Source of the DNA: Methylopila turkensis
GTDB taxonomy: Bacteria > Pseudomonadota > Alphaproteobacteria > Rhizobiales > Methylopilaceae
NCBI RefSeq assembly: GCF_027922325.1
Contig: NZ_BSFL01000001.1
Location: 62,001 to 126,000 of the forward strand
Direction of reading: 5' to 3'
Length of the DNA stretch: 64,000 nt
Shown here one piece after another: positions 40,277 through 49,049 of this stretch. Both the position numbers and the translations under genes were made by a program. Position 1 is the stretch's first letter. Each line of letters begins with the position of its first letter. The notes under the pieces are model-generated. The model searched no databases. It saw only the letters and a list, made by a program, of their open reading frames with translations, and was not told the DNA's origin.

Positions 40277-41656
40277 ATGCTGACGAACCTTCAGGCCCGC
40301 GACGTCGCGACCGTGCTTCACCCCTACTCCAACCTCGCGACGCTGCCGAGACAGGGCTCGCTGATCCTTGAGCGCGGCGAGGGCGTGTTCGTCTACGACG
40401 TCGACGGCAAGCCCTATCTCGAGGGCATGGCGGGGCTGTGGTGCAACGCCCTCGGCCATGGCCGCGAGGAGCTGGTGGAGGTCGCCGCCGAGCAGATGCG
40501 CAAGCTGCCGTTCGCGCATCTCTTCACCGGCAAGAGCCACGATCCGGCGATCGCGCTGGCGGAGAAGCTCAAGGAGCTCTCCCCCATGCCGGCGGCCAAG
40601 GTGTTCTTCTGCAATTCGGGCTCCGAGGCCAACGACACCCAGGTCAAGCTGGTCTGGTACGTCAACAACGCGCTTGGCCGGCCGGCCAAGAAGAAGATCA
40701 TCTCGCGGATCAAGGGCTACCACGGGGTGACCGTCGCAAGCGCGAGCCTCACCGGCCTGCCGAACAACCACATCGACTTCGACCTGCCGATCGCGGGCGT
40801 GCGCCACGCCGCCTGCCCCCACCACTACCGCTTCGGGCGGCCGGACGAGAGCGAGGAGGAGTTCGCGACCCGGCTCGCCGCCGAGCTCGACGCCCAGATC
40901 GAGGCCGAGGGGCCTGAGACGGTCGCGGCCTTCATCGCGGAGCCGGTCATGGGCGCGGGCGGCGTGATCGTGCCGCCGGAGACCTATTACCCGAAGATCC
41001 AGGCGGTGCTGGAGAAGCACGACGTCATTCTGATCGCCGACGAGGTCATCACGGGCTTCGGGCGGCTCGGCGAGTGGTTCGGCTCCACCGCCATGAAGAT
41101 GAAGCCCGACACCGTCTCGATCGCCAAGGCGCTGTCGTCGTCCTACGTCCCGATCGCGGGCGTCATCATTCCGGACTGGATCGACGACGCGCTGTCCTGC
41201 CAGAGCGAGAAGATCGGCGTCTTCGGCCACGGCTTCACCTATTCCGGCCACCCCGTCGCGGCCGCGGTCGCGCTGCGGACGCTCGAAATCTACGAGCGGG
41301 AGAACGTGCTCGGCCACGTCAACGGCCTGATCCCGCAGTTCCAGCGCCGGCTGAAGGCGCTCGGCGGCCACCCGCTCGTCGGCGAGGCCCGCGGCGTCGG
41401 CCTGGTCGGCGCGGTGGAGGCGGTCGCCGACAAGGCGACCAGGCGCGGCTTCGACCCGAAGGCGGGCGTCGCCGCGAAGATCGTCGCCTTCGCGCAGGAG
41501 GAGGGCCTGATCGTGCGCGCGATCGGCGACGCCGTCGCGATCTGCCCGCCGCTGGTCATCACCGCGGCGGAGCTCGACCTGCTGTTCGACCGGCTGGAGA
41601 CGGCCCTCGACCGCGCCGACCACTGGGCGGGCGCGCAGAACCTGCGGGCGGCGTAA
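40277..41656 (+). CDS. Class III pyridoxal-phosphate aminotransferase
   Basis: 459 residues, of the omega-amino acid/polyamine transaminase group. The N-terminal region GLWCNALGHGREELVEVAAEQM and the PLP-site FCNSGSEANDTQVKLVWYVNN are conserved; FIAEPVMGAGGVIVPPETYYPKI and DEVITGFGRLGEWFG follow, and Lys284 in SIAKALSSSYVPIAG forms the aldimine. The sequence is closest in pattern to putrescine or beta-alanine type pyruvate transaminases (HPYSNLATLPRQGSLILERGEG at the start). The substrate is not proven. An interesting possible link is the polyamine-type importer at 14.8-19.2 kb, although the genes are far apart. Confidence 0.92.
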   Translation: MLTNLQARDVATVLHPYSNLATLPRQGSLILERGEGVFVYDVDGKPYLEGMAGLWCNALGHGREELVEVAAEQMRKLPFAHLFTGKSHDPAIALAEKLKELSPMPAAKVFFCNSGSEANDTQVKLVWYVNNALGRPAKKKIISRIKGYHGVTVASASLTGLPNNHIDFDLPIAGVRHAACPHHYRFGRPDESEEEFATRLAAELDAQIEAEGPETVAAFIAEPVMGAGGVIVPPETYYPKIQAVLEKHDVILIADEVITGFGRLGEWFGSTAMKMKPDTVSIAKALSSSYVPIAGVIIPDWIDDALSCQSEKIGVFGHGFTYSGHPVAAAVALRTLEIYERENVLGHVNGLIPQFQRRLKALGGHPLVGEARGVGLVGAVEAVADKATRRGFDPKAGVAAKIVAFAQEEGLIVRAIGDAVAICPPLVITAAELDLLFDRLETALDRADHWAGAQNLRAA

Positions 41657-41783
41657 AGGCCATGCGCCTGTCTTGAACCGCTCCAACAGGTTGTCGAACG
41701 ATCGTCTCGCATCTCTGACGGTCGCGTGATCTAACCGGTCCGGAGGCTGGGGGCGCCTCAGCCGCAGATACGGGGGAGACGAA

Positions 41784-42977
41784 TTGGATCAAACGACGAC
41801 GGACGGCGCCGTGCGGCCGCGGTTTCACGGCACGGCCCGCGCCATGTTTCCGCTGGTGCTGAAGGGCCTGTTCCTCACCGTGGTGACGCTCGGGCTCTAC
41901 CGCTTCTGGTATCAGACCGAGGTGCGGCGGTTCCTCTGGAACAACACCGAGGTCGACGGCGACCTGCTCGAATACACCGGGCGCGGCGTCGAGCTGTTCA
42001 TCGGCTTCCTGATCGCGCTCGCGGTGCTGATTCCGGCCTATGGCGCGATCTTCCTGATCGCGACGCTCGCGGGCCCGATCGCGGGGCTCGTAGTTCAGTT
42101 CGTCGCCACCCTCGGCATCGTGGTGCTGGCGCAATACGCGCTCTACCGCGCCCGCCGCTACCGGCTGACGCGCACGATCTGGCGCGGGGTGCGCTTCCAG
42201 CAGACCGGCTCGGGCTGGACCTACGCCTGGCGCTCGATCGCCTGGGCGCTGCTCACACTGCTCACGCTCGGCCTCGCCTTGCCCTTCATGCGCGCGAGCC
42301 TGGAGCGCTACAAGCTGTCGCACACCTGGTACGGCGATCAGCAGGGCGCCTTCAGCGCGACCGGCGGCCAGCTGTTCAAGCGCGGCATCCTGCTCTGGCT
42401 CGTCGCCGTGGCGCTGATCTTCGGCCCCATCGCCATCATCGTCGTCTACGGCACGCTGGACCCCGACCCGACGGGCCCCGGCTTCTCCGCGGCGCACTGG
42501 ATCATCAACCTGACGATTTTCGGCGTCGCCGTCCTCGTGCCGCTCTATCTCGCGATCGAGTTCCGATGGTGGGCGAACGGCTGCAGCGTCGGCCCCGCGA
42601 CGGCGCGCTGCGACCTCGGCCTGTTCGCCTTCCTGAAGGTCTATCTGGCCTATGCCGGCATCGCGCTGCTGTTCTTCATCGTCGCGGGCCTCGTGGCGGC
42701 CGTCGTCGGCTACGCGTTCTACGCCGCTGGCTTGCTCGGCGACGGAGCCGAGCCGCCGCTCGCCGCCATCATCCTCGCCGTGATGGCCTATTTCATCGCG
42801 GCGCTGATCTTCGCGGCGCTGTGGCAGCTGTTCGGCGTGCGGCCGATCTGGCGGAAATCGTTCGAGAGCGTCGCGATCGCCGGTCTCGGCGCCCTGACCG
42901 CGGCGCAGTCCGGCGAGCCCCCCGCCAACGCCTTCGGCGAAGGCGTCGCCGACGCGCTCGATTTCGGCGGCTTCTGA
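41784..42977 (+). CDS. DUF898 (YjgN-like) membrane protein
   Basis: 397 residues of the YjgN family. The N-terminal soluble stretch with FHGTARAMFPLVLKGLFLTVVTLGLYRFWYQTEVRRFLW is the DUF898 signature. About six to eight membrane helices follow, with a repeated half (RFQQTGSGWTYAWRSIAWALLTLLTLGLALPF). The start is a TTG at 41784 after GGGGGAGACGAA. It is first gene of DUF898 - M48 peptidase - DUF1499 on the plus strand, a gene order that recurs in Proteobacteria; function is unknown. Confidence 0.9.
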   Translation: MDQTTTDGAVRPRFHGTARAMFPLVLKGLFLTVVTLGLYRFWYQTEVRRFLWNNTEVDGDLLEYTGRGVELFIGFLIALAVLIPAYGAIFLIATLAGPIAGLVVQFVATLGIVVLAQYALYRARRYRLTRTIWRGVRFQQTGSGWTYAWRSIAWALLTLLTLGLALPFMRASLERYKLSHTWYGDQQGAFSATGGQLFKRGILLWLVAVALIFGPIAIIVVYGTLDPDPTGPGFSAAHWIINLTIFGVAVLVPLYLAIEFRWWANGCSVGPATARCDLGLFAFLKVYLAYAGIALLFFIVAGLVAAVVGYAFYAAGLLGDGAEPPLAAIILAVMAYFIAALIFAALWQLFGVRPIWRKSFESVAIAGLGALTAAQSGEPPANAFGEGVADALDFGGF

Positions 42978-43023
42978 CGGCGCCCCGCGCGCGGGCGATG
43001 GCGGCCGCGCGCTGGGTCCGGCT

Positions 43024-44232
43024 ATGATCGGGCGAAGCGGTGATGGAGACACGCGCAGCGTGAGCATGGAAGCGAGGGGCGTCTATTTCGACGGTCTCAC
43101 CAGCCGGCGGCATGAGGTCGACCTCGTGCTGGGCGACATGCTCGCGCTCGTCGGACCGGACGGCCGCCGGCTCGCGATCTGGCCCTACGCCGACATCCGC
43201 GCGCTCGCGAGCCCGCCCGATCTGCTGCGGCTCACCCGCGAGGGCGGGCCGCCGCTCGCCCGCCTCGAGCTGCGCGACGCCGGCCTGATCGACGCGGTGC
43301 GCCGCCGCTCCGTCCGGATCGCCGAAACCCAGGCGGAAGAGCGCGGCGGCGCGCGCCGGGTCGTACTCTGGAGCTTCGCGGCGGTGCTCTCGCTCGCGCT
43401 GTTCGCGGTGTTCGGCGTGCCCGCGCTCGCCGAACGGGTGACGCCGCTGCTGCCCTGGAGCGTGGACCAGCGCATGGGCGCGGCCGCGGACGCTCAGATC
43501 CGCCTGATCCTTCCGACCCGCGGCGGCTCCTTCGGCTGCGGCGAGGGGGCGGAGGAGGCCCCGGGCCGCGCCGCGCTCGACACGCTGGTCCGCCGCCTCT
43601 CGGACGCGGCGGCCCTTCCCGTGCCGATCGAGGTCACGGCGGTGCGCAGCGGCATCCCCAACGCCATCGCCCTGCCCGGCGGCCGCATCTACCTGTTCGA
43701 CGGACTGATCCGCGAGGCCGAGAACGCCGACGAGATCGCCGGCGTGCTGGCTCATGAGATCGCTCATGTGGCGCACCGCGACGGCGCCCGCCGCACGCTG
43801 CAGGCCGGCGGCACCTCGTTCCTGCTCGGCTTCGTGCTCGGCGACGTGACCGGAGGCGGCGCGGCGGTGTTCGTGGCGCGCACCCTGATCGACGCCTCCT
43901 ACTCCCGAGACGCGGAGACCGCGGCGGACGCTTACGCCGTCGACCTCATGCGCCGGATCGGCGGCGACCCGCGCGGCCTCGGGACCCTGCTGACGCGGCT
44001 CACCGAGGAGGAGACGGAGGAAGACGCAAAGGACGAGACGAAGGGCGAGCCGGACGCGCGCGGCCGCCGCTCCGCGCTCGATTATCTGGCGTCGCATCCC
44101 GCGACCGCCGAGCGGCGCGCGGCGATCGACGCCGCGGCGGGGCGTAAGCCCGCGACGCCGCTGCTGGACGACGCCGCGTTCGCCGCGCTGAAGACGATCT
44201 GCGGCAAGGCTGCCCCGGCGGACGACGAATGA
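43024..44232 (+). CDS. M48 family metallopeptidase
   Basis: 402 residues. The N-terminal ~100 form a soluble domain (VYFDGLTSRRHEVDLVLGD...), then one hydrophobic helix (VVLWSFAAVLSLALFAVFGV), then an M48 zinc protease domain. The metal-binding motif HEIAHVAHRDG has His244, Glu245 and His248, and the third ligand lies in DAETAADAYAVDLM. IPNAIALPGGRIYLFDGLI is a conserved M48 strand. The soluble leader and one helix match the YjgN-partner form of M48 proteases. Such proteases act on membrane proteins in envelope quality control. The stop overlaps the DUF1499 start as ATGA. Confidence 0.93.
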   Translation: MIGRSGDGDTRSVSMEARGVYFDGLTSRRHEVDLVLGDMLALVGPDGRRLAIWPYADIRALASPPDLLRLTREGGPPLARLELRDAGLIDAVRRRSVRIAETQAEERGGARRVVLWSFAAVLSLALFAVFGVPALAERVTPLLPWSVDQRMGAAADAQIRLILPTRGGSFGCGEGAEEAPGRAALDTLVRRLSDAAALPVPIEVTAVRSGIPNAIALPGGRIYLFDGLIREAENADEIAGVLAHEIAHVAHRDGARRTLQAGGTSFLLGFVLGDVTGGGAAVFVARTLIDASYSRDAETAADAYAVDLMRRIGGDPRGLGTLLTRLTEEETEEDAKDETKGEPDARGRRSALDYLASHPATAERRAAIDAAAGRKPATPLLDDAAFAALKTICGKAAPADDE

Positions 44233-45020
44233 ACCTGATGCTCGACCTGAAGCCGCCGGTCCGTCCGCGCTCGCGCGTCGCGCGCGCGGCGCTGACGCTG
44301 GCGCTGTTCGCCCTGACGGCCACCGCCTTCGCGGCGGTCGCGCTGCGCGCCGGCGCGGTCGAGCCGTTCGCGGGCTTCGTCGCGGCGCTCGCCGGGCTCG
44401 GCCTCGCGGCGTTTGCGGCGCTCGTCGGCGTGATCGGCGCGGTCATCGTCTGGCGCACCGGCGCGCGCGGCGGCGTGCGCGCGCTGTTCGCCATCGCGAT
44501 CGCCGCCGCGCTGCTCGCCGGACCCGCCTATGTGGCCGGCCGCGCGTTCCAGAAACCCCGGCTTCCGGACGTCTCGACCGACCTCGCCGATCCCCCCGCC
44601 TTTACGCGCGCGCGCCTCGACCGCAAACCCGGCGACGCGGCGCCGCCCGGCGCGATCGCGCACGCGCAGGCCGAGGCGCAGAAGGCCGCCTATCCCGAGA
44701 TCGCGCCGCTGCGCCTCGCCGTTTCTCCTGAGGAGGCCGCGGGCCTCGTGATCGGCCTGATCGAGCAGCGCGGCTGGCGGCTGCTGGGGCCGACCTCCTA
44801 CCCCCGAGGCGGGCCGCCGCGGACGTCGTTCGAGGCGACGGCGCGCACGCCAGTCCTCGGGCTCTCCGACGACGTCGCGATCCGCATCCGTCCGGACGGC
44901 GAGAACGGCTCGCGCGTCGACATGCGCTCCGCCGCGCGGATCGGCGCGGCCGATTTCGGAGCCGCCGCCGAACGCGTCCGCAGCTTCCTCGCCGACCTCG
45001 CGGCCGCCGCCGCGCCTTAA
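44229..45020 (+). CDS. DUF1499 domain membrane protein
   Basis: 263 residues. Three hydrophobic helices lie in the N-terminal half (ALTLALFALTATAFAAVALRAG, an Ala-rich second, and ALFAIAIAAALLAGPAYVAG). The soluble DUF1499 domain has DVSTDLADPPAFTRAR, TPVLGLSDDVAIRIRPDGENGSRVDMRSAARIGAADFGAAAERVRSFL. The end motif VDMRSAxRxGxxDxGxNxxR is the DUF1499 core. Function is unknown. It starts at the ATG of an ATGA overlap with the M48 gene, so expression is coupled. Confidence 0.9.
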   Translation: MNLMLDLKPPVRPRSRVARAALTLALFALTATAFAAVALRAGAVEPFAGFVAALAGLGLAAFAALVGVIGAVIVWRTGARGGVRALFAIAIAAALLAGPAYVAGRAFQKPRLPDVSTDLADPPAFTRARLDRKPGDAAPPGAIAHAQAEAQKAAYPEIAPLRLAVSPEEAAGLVIGLIEQRGWRLLGPTSYPRGGPPRTSFEATARTPVLGLSDDVAIRIRPDGENGSRVDMRSAARIGAADFGAAAERVRSFLADLAAAAAP

Positions 45021-45109
45021 GCGGTAGCAGGGCGAGCGTAGTCGTCCGGATACCGTGGGACTGACGGACGACGTACATTGAGCCCGTCTACCCACGAGTG
45101 GCTCATTCC

Positions 45110-46471
45110 ATGCAGGAACATCTGAAGCGGCTCCTTACACCTGAAGTATATCGCGATGTGATCGACTGCCTGCGAAATCAGGTCGCCCCCTTTTCCTGGG
45201 AGCGTGAGAAGAAAGCCATCTCGAATTACATAGACCTTCCAAAGCGCTGGACAGTATCTGGCGCAGCTCTCGCCGCTCTAACTTATTTCTCCGGAAGTTA
45301 CGACGTCGTTGGCGAATCGATTAATTTGATAAATTTGAAGGCCGGACTTAAGGCCGATTTTCGGCCTGAAACAGTAATTCAAATGTTTCATTCTCTTGGT
45401 CATTCTGATCGATTATCGCAAATTGTCGCCGGCATCGAAATACAGGGTCGAAATGACGAGATTATACTAGGAAATATTTTAATAAAATTTGCAAGGAAGC
45501 AATACATATCAGATGATGAAGTTGACTTCCTTTTAGCGGATCGCTGGCTTGACGACCCGGTTGTCAGTTTGCGTTGCCGAAATTTGGCAAGCCAAGCGCT
45601 CAATCGGCGCGGGCATGTTCATCTTGCTGCGGCCATGACGCAAGATGATATTCCTGTCGCGTTCAAAGGCAGTGACTTCGTCCGTAATATGCCGGCTTTA
45701 GAAGCTGCTCGTTTAACCGAGCAGATGGAGTATGAGCGCTTTGTGTCACGTCAAAACTTATTTTTTTCGTTGGCCACCCACCAAAGCGTTTTGAACCCGA
45801 GCTGGTGTGACCTCGAATCAGCCCAGTATTTTATCGATAAGCACGGAGATAGCCTCGGCGCTACATTTTCGCCGACACACTTCTCCTTCCATATCAACAC
45901 AACAAAATTACAGGAGCTAGGTGCACTTTATGTACATGCGATTGATTTTTTGGCAAACATCGTATTATTCAACGGCCAAACCGCTCCTGAGGTAAGGGAA
46001 AATTTGCTTTCAGCGTTGTTCAGATTCTACAAGATCTTGATAAAAGAAGACTCGCTAGCTCGACCGATGTGGCAACAGTCTATCGTGTTGGCCATCAATT
46101 TGGACCGCATGCGCTTGTATGATTGGCGTAACGAGTTCATCGGCATAGCAACGGGCAGCAACCGCTCGTTCTGGGGAGATAGCGATTTCGCTGCTCGCGA
46201 AATAAACGCCAGGCTTATAAGCAAAGATGCCCAAATACTCTATCTAACCACCTTGCTCCAGCAGCTCAGAATGGTTGGACGTTCTCGGCCAGCGCCGAAA
46301 TGGGCTCTAAACGACGGCCTTACGGATACAACCCCCGCGCCTCCGGCGCTAATGTCGCGCCGCTCAGTAATCATAGCCGAGCATGGCTACGCGGCTACAG
46401 ACGGAATGAACCTGAGGGCGTTTCTGCTAAACCGTGACAGCCACGAGTGCTACCTGTCGCCTCTAGAGTAA
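45110..46471 (+). CDS. Orphan AT-rich gene, function unknown
   Basis: 453 residues from the ATG at 45110 (an in-frame GTG at 45098 adds four). The codons are clearly richer in A and T than those of both neighbours, about half GC by eye versus around 70 percent nearby, a sign of horizontal transfer. The product looks soluble and mostly helical (MQEHLKRLLTPEVYRDVIDCL at the start; EVRENLLSALFRFYKILIK and REINARLISKDAQILYLTTLL later). It contains no signal peptide, membrane segment, Walker motif or nuclease motif that I can recognise. It is not near mobile-element genes, and the flanking genes are not obviously linked in function. Confidence 0.7.
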   Translation: MQEHLKRLLTPEVYRDVIDCLRNQVAPFSWEREKKAISNYIDLPKRWTVSGAALAALTYFSGSYDVVGESINLINLKAGLKADFRPETVIQMFHSLGHSDRLSQIVAGIEIQGRNDEIILGNILIKFARKQYISDDEVDFLLADRWLDDPVVSLRCRNLASQALNRRGHVHLAAAMTQDDIPVAFKGSDFVRNMPALEAARLTEQMEYERFVSRQNLFFSLATHQSVLNPSWCDLESAQYFIDKHGDSLGATFSPTHFSFHINTTKLQELGALYVHAIDFLANIVLFNGQTAPEVRENLLSALFRFYKILIKEDSLARPMWQQSIVLAINLDRMRLYDWRNEFIGIATGSNRSFWGDSDFAAREINARLISKDAQILYLTTLLQQLRMVGRSRPAPKWALNDGLTDTTPAPPALMSRRSVIIAEHGYAATDGMNLRAFLLNRDSHECYLSPLE

Positions 46472-46530
46472 TTTCCACGCCCGCGATATCTCGATCATCG
46501 GGAACGACGCCTGGGCAATACACAACGCGC

Positions 46531-47442
46531 CTAGACCGCGCGGTAAAGCCCCGAAAGCCGGGGCGGCCCCTCGGTGGCGGCGAGCCCGCGCCCGACCAGA
46601 TCCTCGAGATGGGCGAACACCGACAGGCCGGCGGCGCCGACGAGGCCGGGATCGAGCCCGCGATAGAGATCGGCGACGAGATCGGGAATGCGGCGCGGCC
46701 CCTCCTCCAGCCGGGCCCGGATCGCGGTCTCGCGCATCAGGCGGTGGCCGAGCAGATGGCGGGCGAAGGCGCGCGCCTGCCGCAGCGCCGGCCCGTGGCC
46801 GGGAAGGTAGAGCTCCTCCGGCCGGTCGATCAGCCTGCGGAGCGAGGCGACGTAGGGTCCCATCGCGCCGTCGGGCGGCGCCACGATCGAAGTCGACCAC
46901 GCCATCACGTGGTCGCCGGAAAACAGCAGGTCGGCCTCCGGCAGCGCGAAGGCCAGGTGGTTCGCGGTGTGGCCTGGCGTCGCGACCGCCGTCAGCGTCC
47001 AGCCCGGCCCCGACACGGCCTTGCCGTCGGCGAGCTCCCGGTCCGGGCGGTAGTCGGCGTCGGAGGAGGCGTCGAGCCGGGCGGCCTCGCCGTCGAGCGG
47101 CGCGCGGAACGGCCGGTGTGGCCCGGCGCCCACGACCTGCGCGCCGGTCGCGGCCTTCAGCGCCGCGAGCGCGCCGACGTGGTCGAGGTGGCTGTGGGTG
47201 ACGACGATGGCCTCGACCGTCTCCCCGGCGGTCGCCGCCAGCAGCGCGGCCACATGCGCCTCCGACGCCGGGCCCGGATCGACGATCGCGACCCGGCCCT
47301 CGCCGACGACGTAGGAGTTGGTGCCGGTGAAGGTGAAGGGCGACGGGTTCGGCGCCAGCACGCGGCGCACCAGCGGCGCGACGCGCTGCGCCTCGCCCGC
47401 GACCGCGTCGCGCGCCCGGTCGAAGACCAGCTCCTCCGCCAT
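46531..47442 (-). CDS. MBL-fold metallo-hydrolase (LACTB2-like)
   Basis: 303 residues. Metallo-beta-lactamase fold with the metal motif THSHLDHVG, then TPGHTANHLAFALPEADLLFSGDHVMAWS, and the late GHGP. The N-terminal LAPNPSPFTFTGTNSYVVGEGRVAIVDPGP and the C-terminal winged-helix-like extension (RLEEGPRRIPDLVADLYRGLDPGLVGAAG) match the LACTB2/beta-lactamase-like 2 group, some of which cleave RNA. The ATG at 47442 follows AAAGGAA; the longer frame to 47469 lacks a ribosome site. It is convergent with the AT-rich orphan. Confidence 0.88.
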   Translation of the reverse strand: MAEELVFDRARDAVAGEAQRVAPLVRRVLAPNPSPFTFTGTNSYVVGEGRVAIVDPGPASEAHVAALLAATAGETVEAIVVTHSHLDHVGALAALKAATGAQVVGAGPHRPFRAPLDGEAARLDASSDADYRPDRELADGKAVSGPGWTLTAVATPGHTANHLAFALPEADLLFSGDHVMAWSTSIVAPPDGAMGPYVASLRRLIDRPEELYLPGHGPALRQARAFARHLLGHRLMRETAIRARLEEGPRRIPDLVADLYRGLDPGLVGAAGLSVFAHLEDLVGRGLAATEGPPRLSGLYRAV

Positions 47443-47474
47443 CGCGTTCCTTTCGGATAAGCCCCTCACCGGAG

Positions 47475-47503
47475 TTGCGGCCCCCCGCCCCTCCGGCTAT
47501 CCA
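47475..47503 (+). promoter_or_regulatory. Probable promoter of tRNA-Gln
   Basis: TTGCGG (47475-47480) and TATCCA (47498-47503) are separated by exactly 17 bases, ending 31 bases before the tRNA. Confidence 0.5.
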
Positions 47504-47534
47504 TCCCGCTCGCGTCGAGCGCTTAAGCGATCGT

Positions 47535-47609
47535 TGGGGCGTAGCCAAGCGGTAAGGCAGGGGATTTTGATTCCCCCATGCGGAGGTTCGAATCCTCCCG
47601 CCCCAGCCA
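47535..47609 (+). tRNA. tRNA-Gln(TTG)
   Basis: 75 bases. The acceptor TGGGGCG pairs with CGCCCCA, then G and an encoded CCA. The D-arm is GCC...GGC, the anticodon stem-loop GGGGA-TTTTGAT-TCCCC carries anticodon TTG, and the T-arm has GGTTCGAATCC. A block of short unknown genes follows it on the same strand. Confidence 0.97.
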
Positions 47610-47817
47610 GTCGCCGACCGTTGCCTGAGTTTTCAAGGTTTTTTGATCTGGCTGAGTAGCCGGCTTCCCGCACATTCATTTTTTTATCGTCCCGCAGTTG
47701 ATCGACGGACGGCTCTCGCACGAGACAGCGCATGCCGGCCGGAGGGCTCAGAGCGAGAGCACGAAGAACAGCGGCGCCGGAACGAAGGCCGTCGAACGCT
47801 CGTCATACTGCGACGCG

Positions 47818-48315
47818 ATGCGCGATCTTCTTGATCGCTATCAGGCGATGGTCGGCGCCGATTTCGGACACGAGCGGCACGGTCCAGGTCGCGCCCGTTG
47901 GGCGCGCTCGGTGAAGCTCCAGATCGACCGCGAAACCGAAGCGCTCAAGCGACGGCAGGCTGAAGAGGCCGCGGCCACCGAGGCGCGGCGCGCTGCCGAA
48001 GCGAAGAATGCGTTCGCCATTTACCGCGCCGAACTCGGAGCCGAGCACGAGCGCGCCATGACTGTGGAACGGGCGCGGCTTTCGGAGGTGGCCAAAGCTC
48101 ACGTCGCCGCGTACCGCGCGAGAATCGATCGCGAACATCAGATCGCAGAAGCCCGCCGTGACGAGCTCGTCTACGAAACGCTTTTGAGCGGAGAGAAATC
48201 GAACCGGCGCTTGAAGCAGTTAGAGCGTGAGACGACAGCGTTTCGCAACGAGCTTGCCAGCGCGCTCGCACTGATCGAAGCGCACGGCCTTCGACCGCCA
48301 TCACTTTCAATCTGA
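47818..48315 (+). CDS. Coiled-coil hypothetical protein
   Basis: 165 residues from the ATG at 47818 (MRDLLDRYQAMVGADFGHER). Most of the protein is a long Ala/Glu/Arg helix: RETEALKRRQAEEAAATEARRAAEAKNAF, then ARLSEVAKAHVAAYRARIDREHQIAEAR and KSNRRLKQLERETTAFRNELASALALIEAHG. A coiled coil is the only clear feature, so function is not known. It is the first gene after tRNA-Gln. An in-frame start at 47698 would add 40 residues unlike the rest. Confidence 0.55.
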   Translation: MRDLLDRYQAMVGADFGHERHGPGRARWARSVKLQIDRETEALKRRQAEEAAATEARRAAEAKNAFAIYRAELGAEHERAMTVERARLSEVAKAHVAAYRARIDREHQIAEARRDELVYETLLSGEKSNRRLKQLERETTAFRNELASALALIEAHGLRPPSLSI

Positions 48316-48560
48316 CGACCTCCAGGTGCGTAACGCGCTCGCGACGTAGCTCTCGCTGCCCAAAGCCGACGTCGTTCAAGCCCGACCGGGGGCGCCAGCT
48401 TCGGCATAGCGCCAGAAGCGGACGTTGCCTGCTCAGCCGAAAACTGACATCGCCGTCGCGCTTTTCAAGCAACGAGTTCCGTTGTTCGAACTTTCCGGAA
48501 ATTCGTTTCACGACTGAGCGATCACGAGACAGGCGTCCCGGATCGCTGCTATTCCGGCGC

Positions 48561-48806
48561 ATGGCGATCGAGACAATCCACATCGTGCTGACTTGGAGCG
48601 CTGACAAGCGCGGCAAGTTGCGGGCCGAAACCCCAATGAAATTCAACACCGCCGCGGAGGCCAAGAGCCGCGCCGAACGAGCGGAAAGCCGCTTCGCCGG
48701 CGTCGTCGCGCTTAGCCAAGGCTATGACGTCGATACGGAGCAGGCGGACGAAAATCCGGTGGTGCTGTTTCGCGCGGGACGGACGCCGGCGGAGTTCGAC
48801 GATTGA
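48561..48806 (+). CDS. Hypothetical protein of 81 residues
   Basis: MAIETIHIVLTWSADKRGKL at the start, then a helix AAEAKSRAERAESRFAGVVALSQGYD and an acidic end TEQADENPVVLFRAGRTPAEFDD. It looks like a small soluble strand-helix-strand protein. It is separated from the preceding coiled-coil gene by 245 bases in which I see no gene. Its stop overlaps the TTG start of the next small gene. Confidence 0.55.
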   Translation: MAIETIHIVLTWSADKRGKLRAETPMKFNTAAEAKSRAERAESRFAGVVALSQGYDVDTEQADENPVVLFRAGRTPAEFDD

Positions 48807-48985
48807 AGCCGACGCCCGATCTCGTCGACGTGCTTCGCGCAGCGGCCGTCATGACGGACGACCTGACGCCGGACGAGACCGCGCGATTGCTGCAGGACGC
48901 CGCCAGAATGATCGAGACGCTGCGAAAGCTCGTGAGCGTCCAGAACGAACTTCTCGCCGACGACCCGCGAGCTGGAAACGCCTGA
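48803..48985 (+). CDS. Hypothetical protein of 60 residues
   Basis: The start is a TTG at 48803 overlapping the upstream stop as TTGA. The product is mainly one helical hairpin (LVDVLRAAAVMTDDLTPDETARLLQDAARMIETLRKLVSVQ). The coupling to the previous gene makes both more credible. No family recognised. Confidence 0.5.
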   Translation: MKPTPDLVDVLRAAAVMTDDLTPDETARLLQDAARMIETLRKLVSVQNELLADDPRAGNA

Positions 48986-49049
48986 GCCGGACATCGCATG
49001 CCGATCGATCGCAGGCGTGCGTTCCGCGGCGCAAGCGCAGGAGACCGCA

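Noticed and set aside
45041-45072. GTCGTCCG / CGGACGAC hairpin after DUF1499 as a terminator
   Set aside because: 8-bp stem with a 16-base loop and no T-tract; might matter, but not strong enough to annotate.
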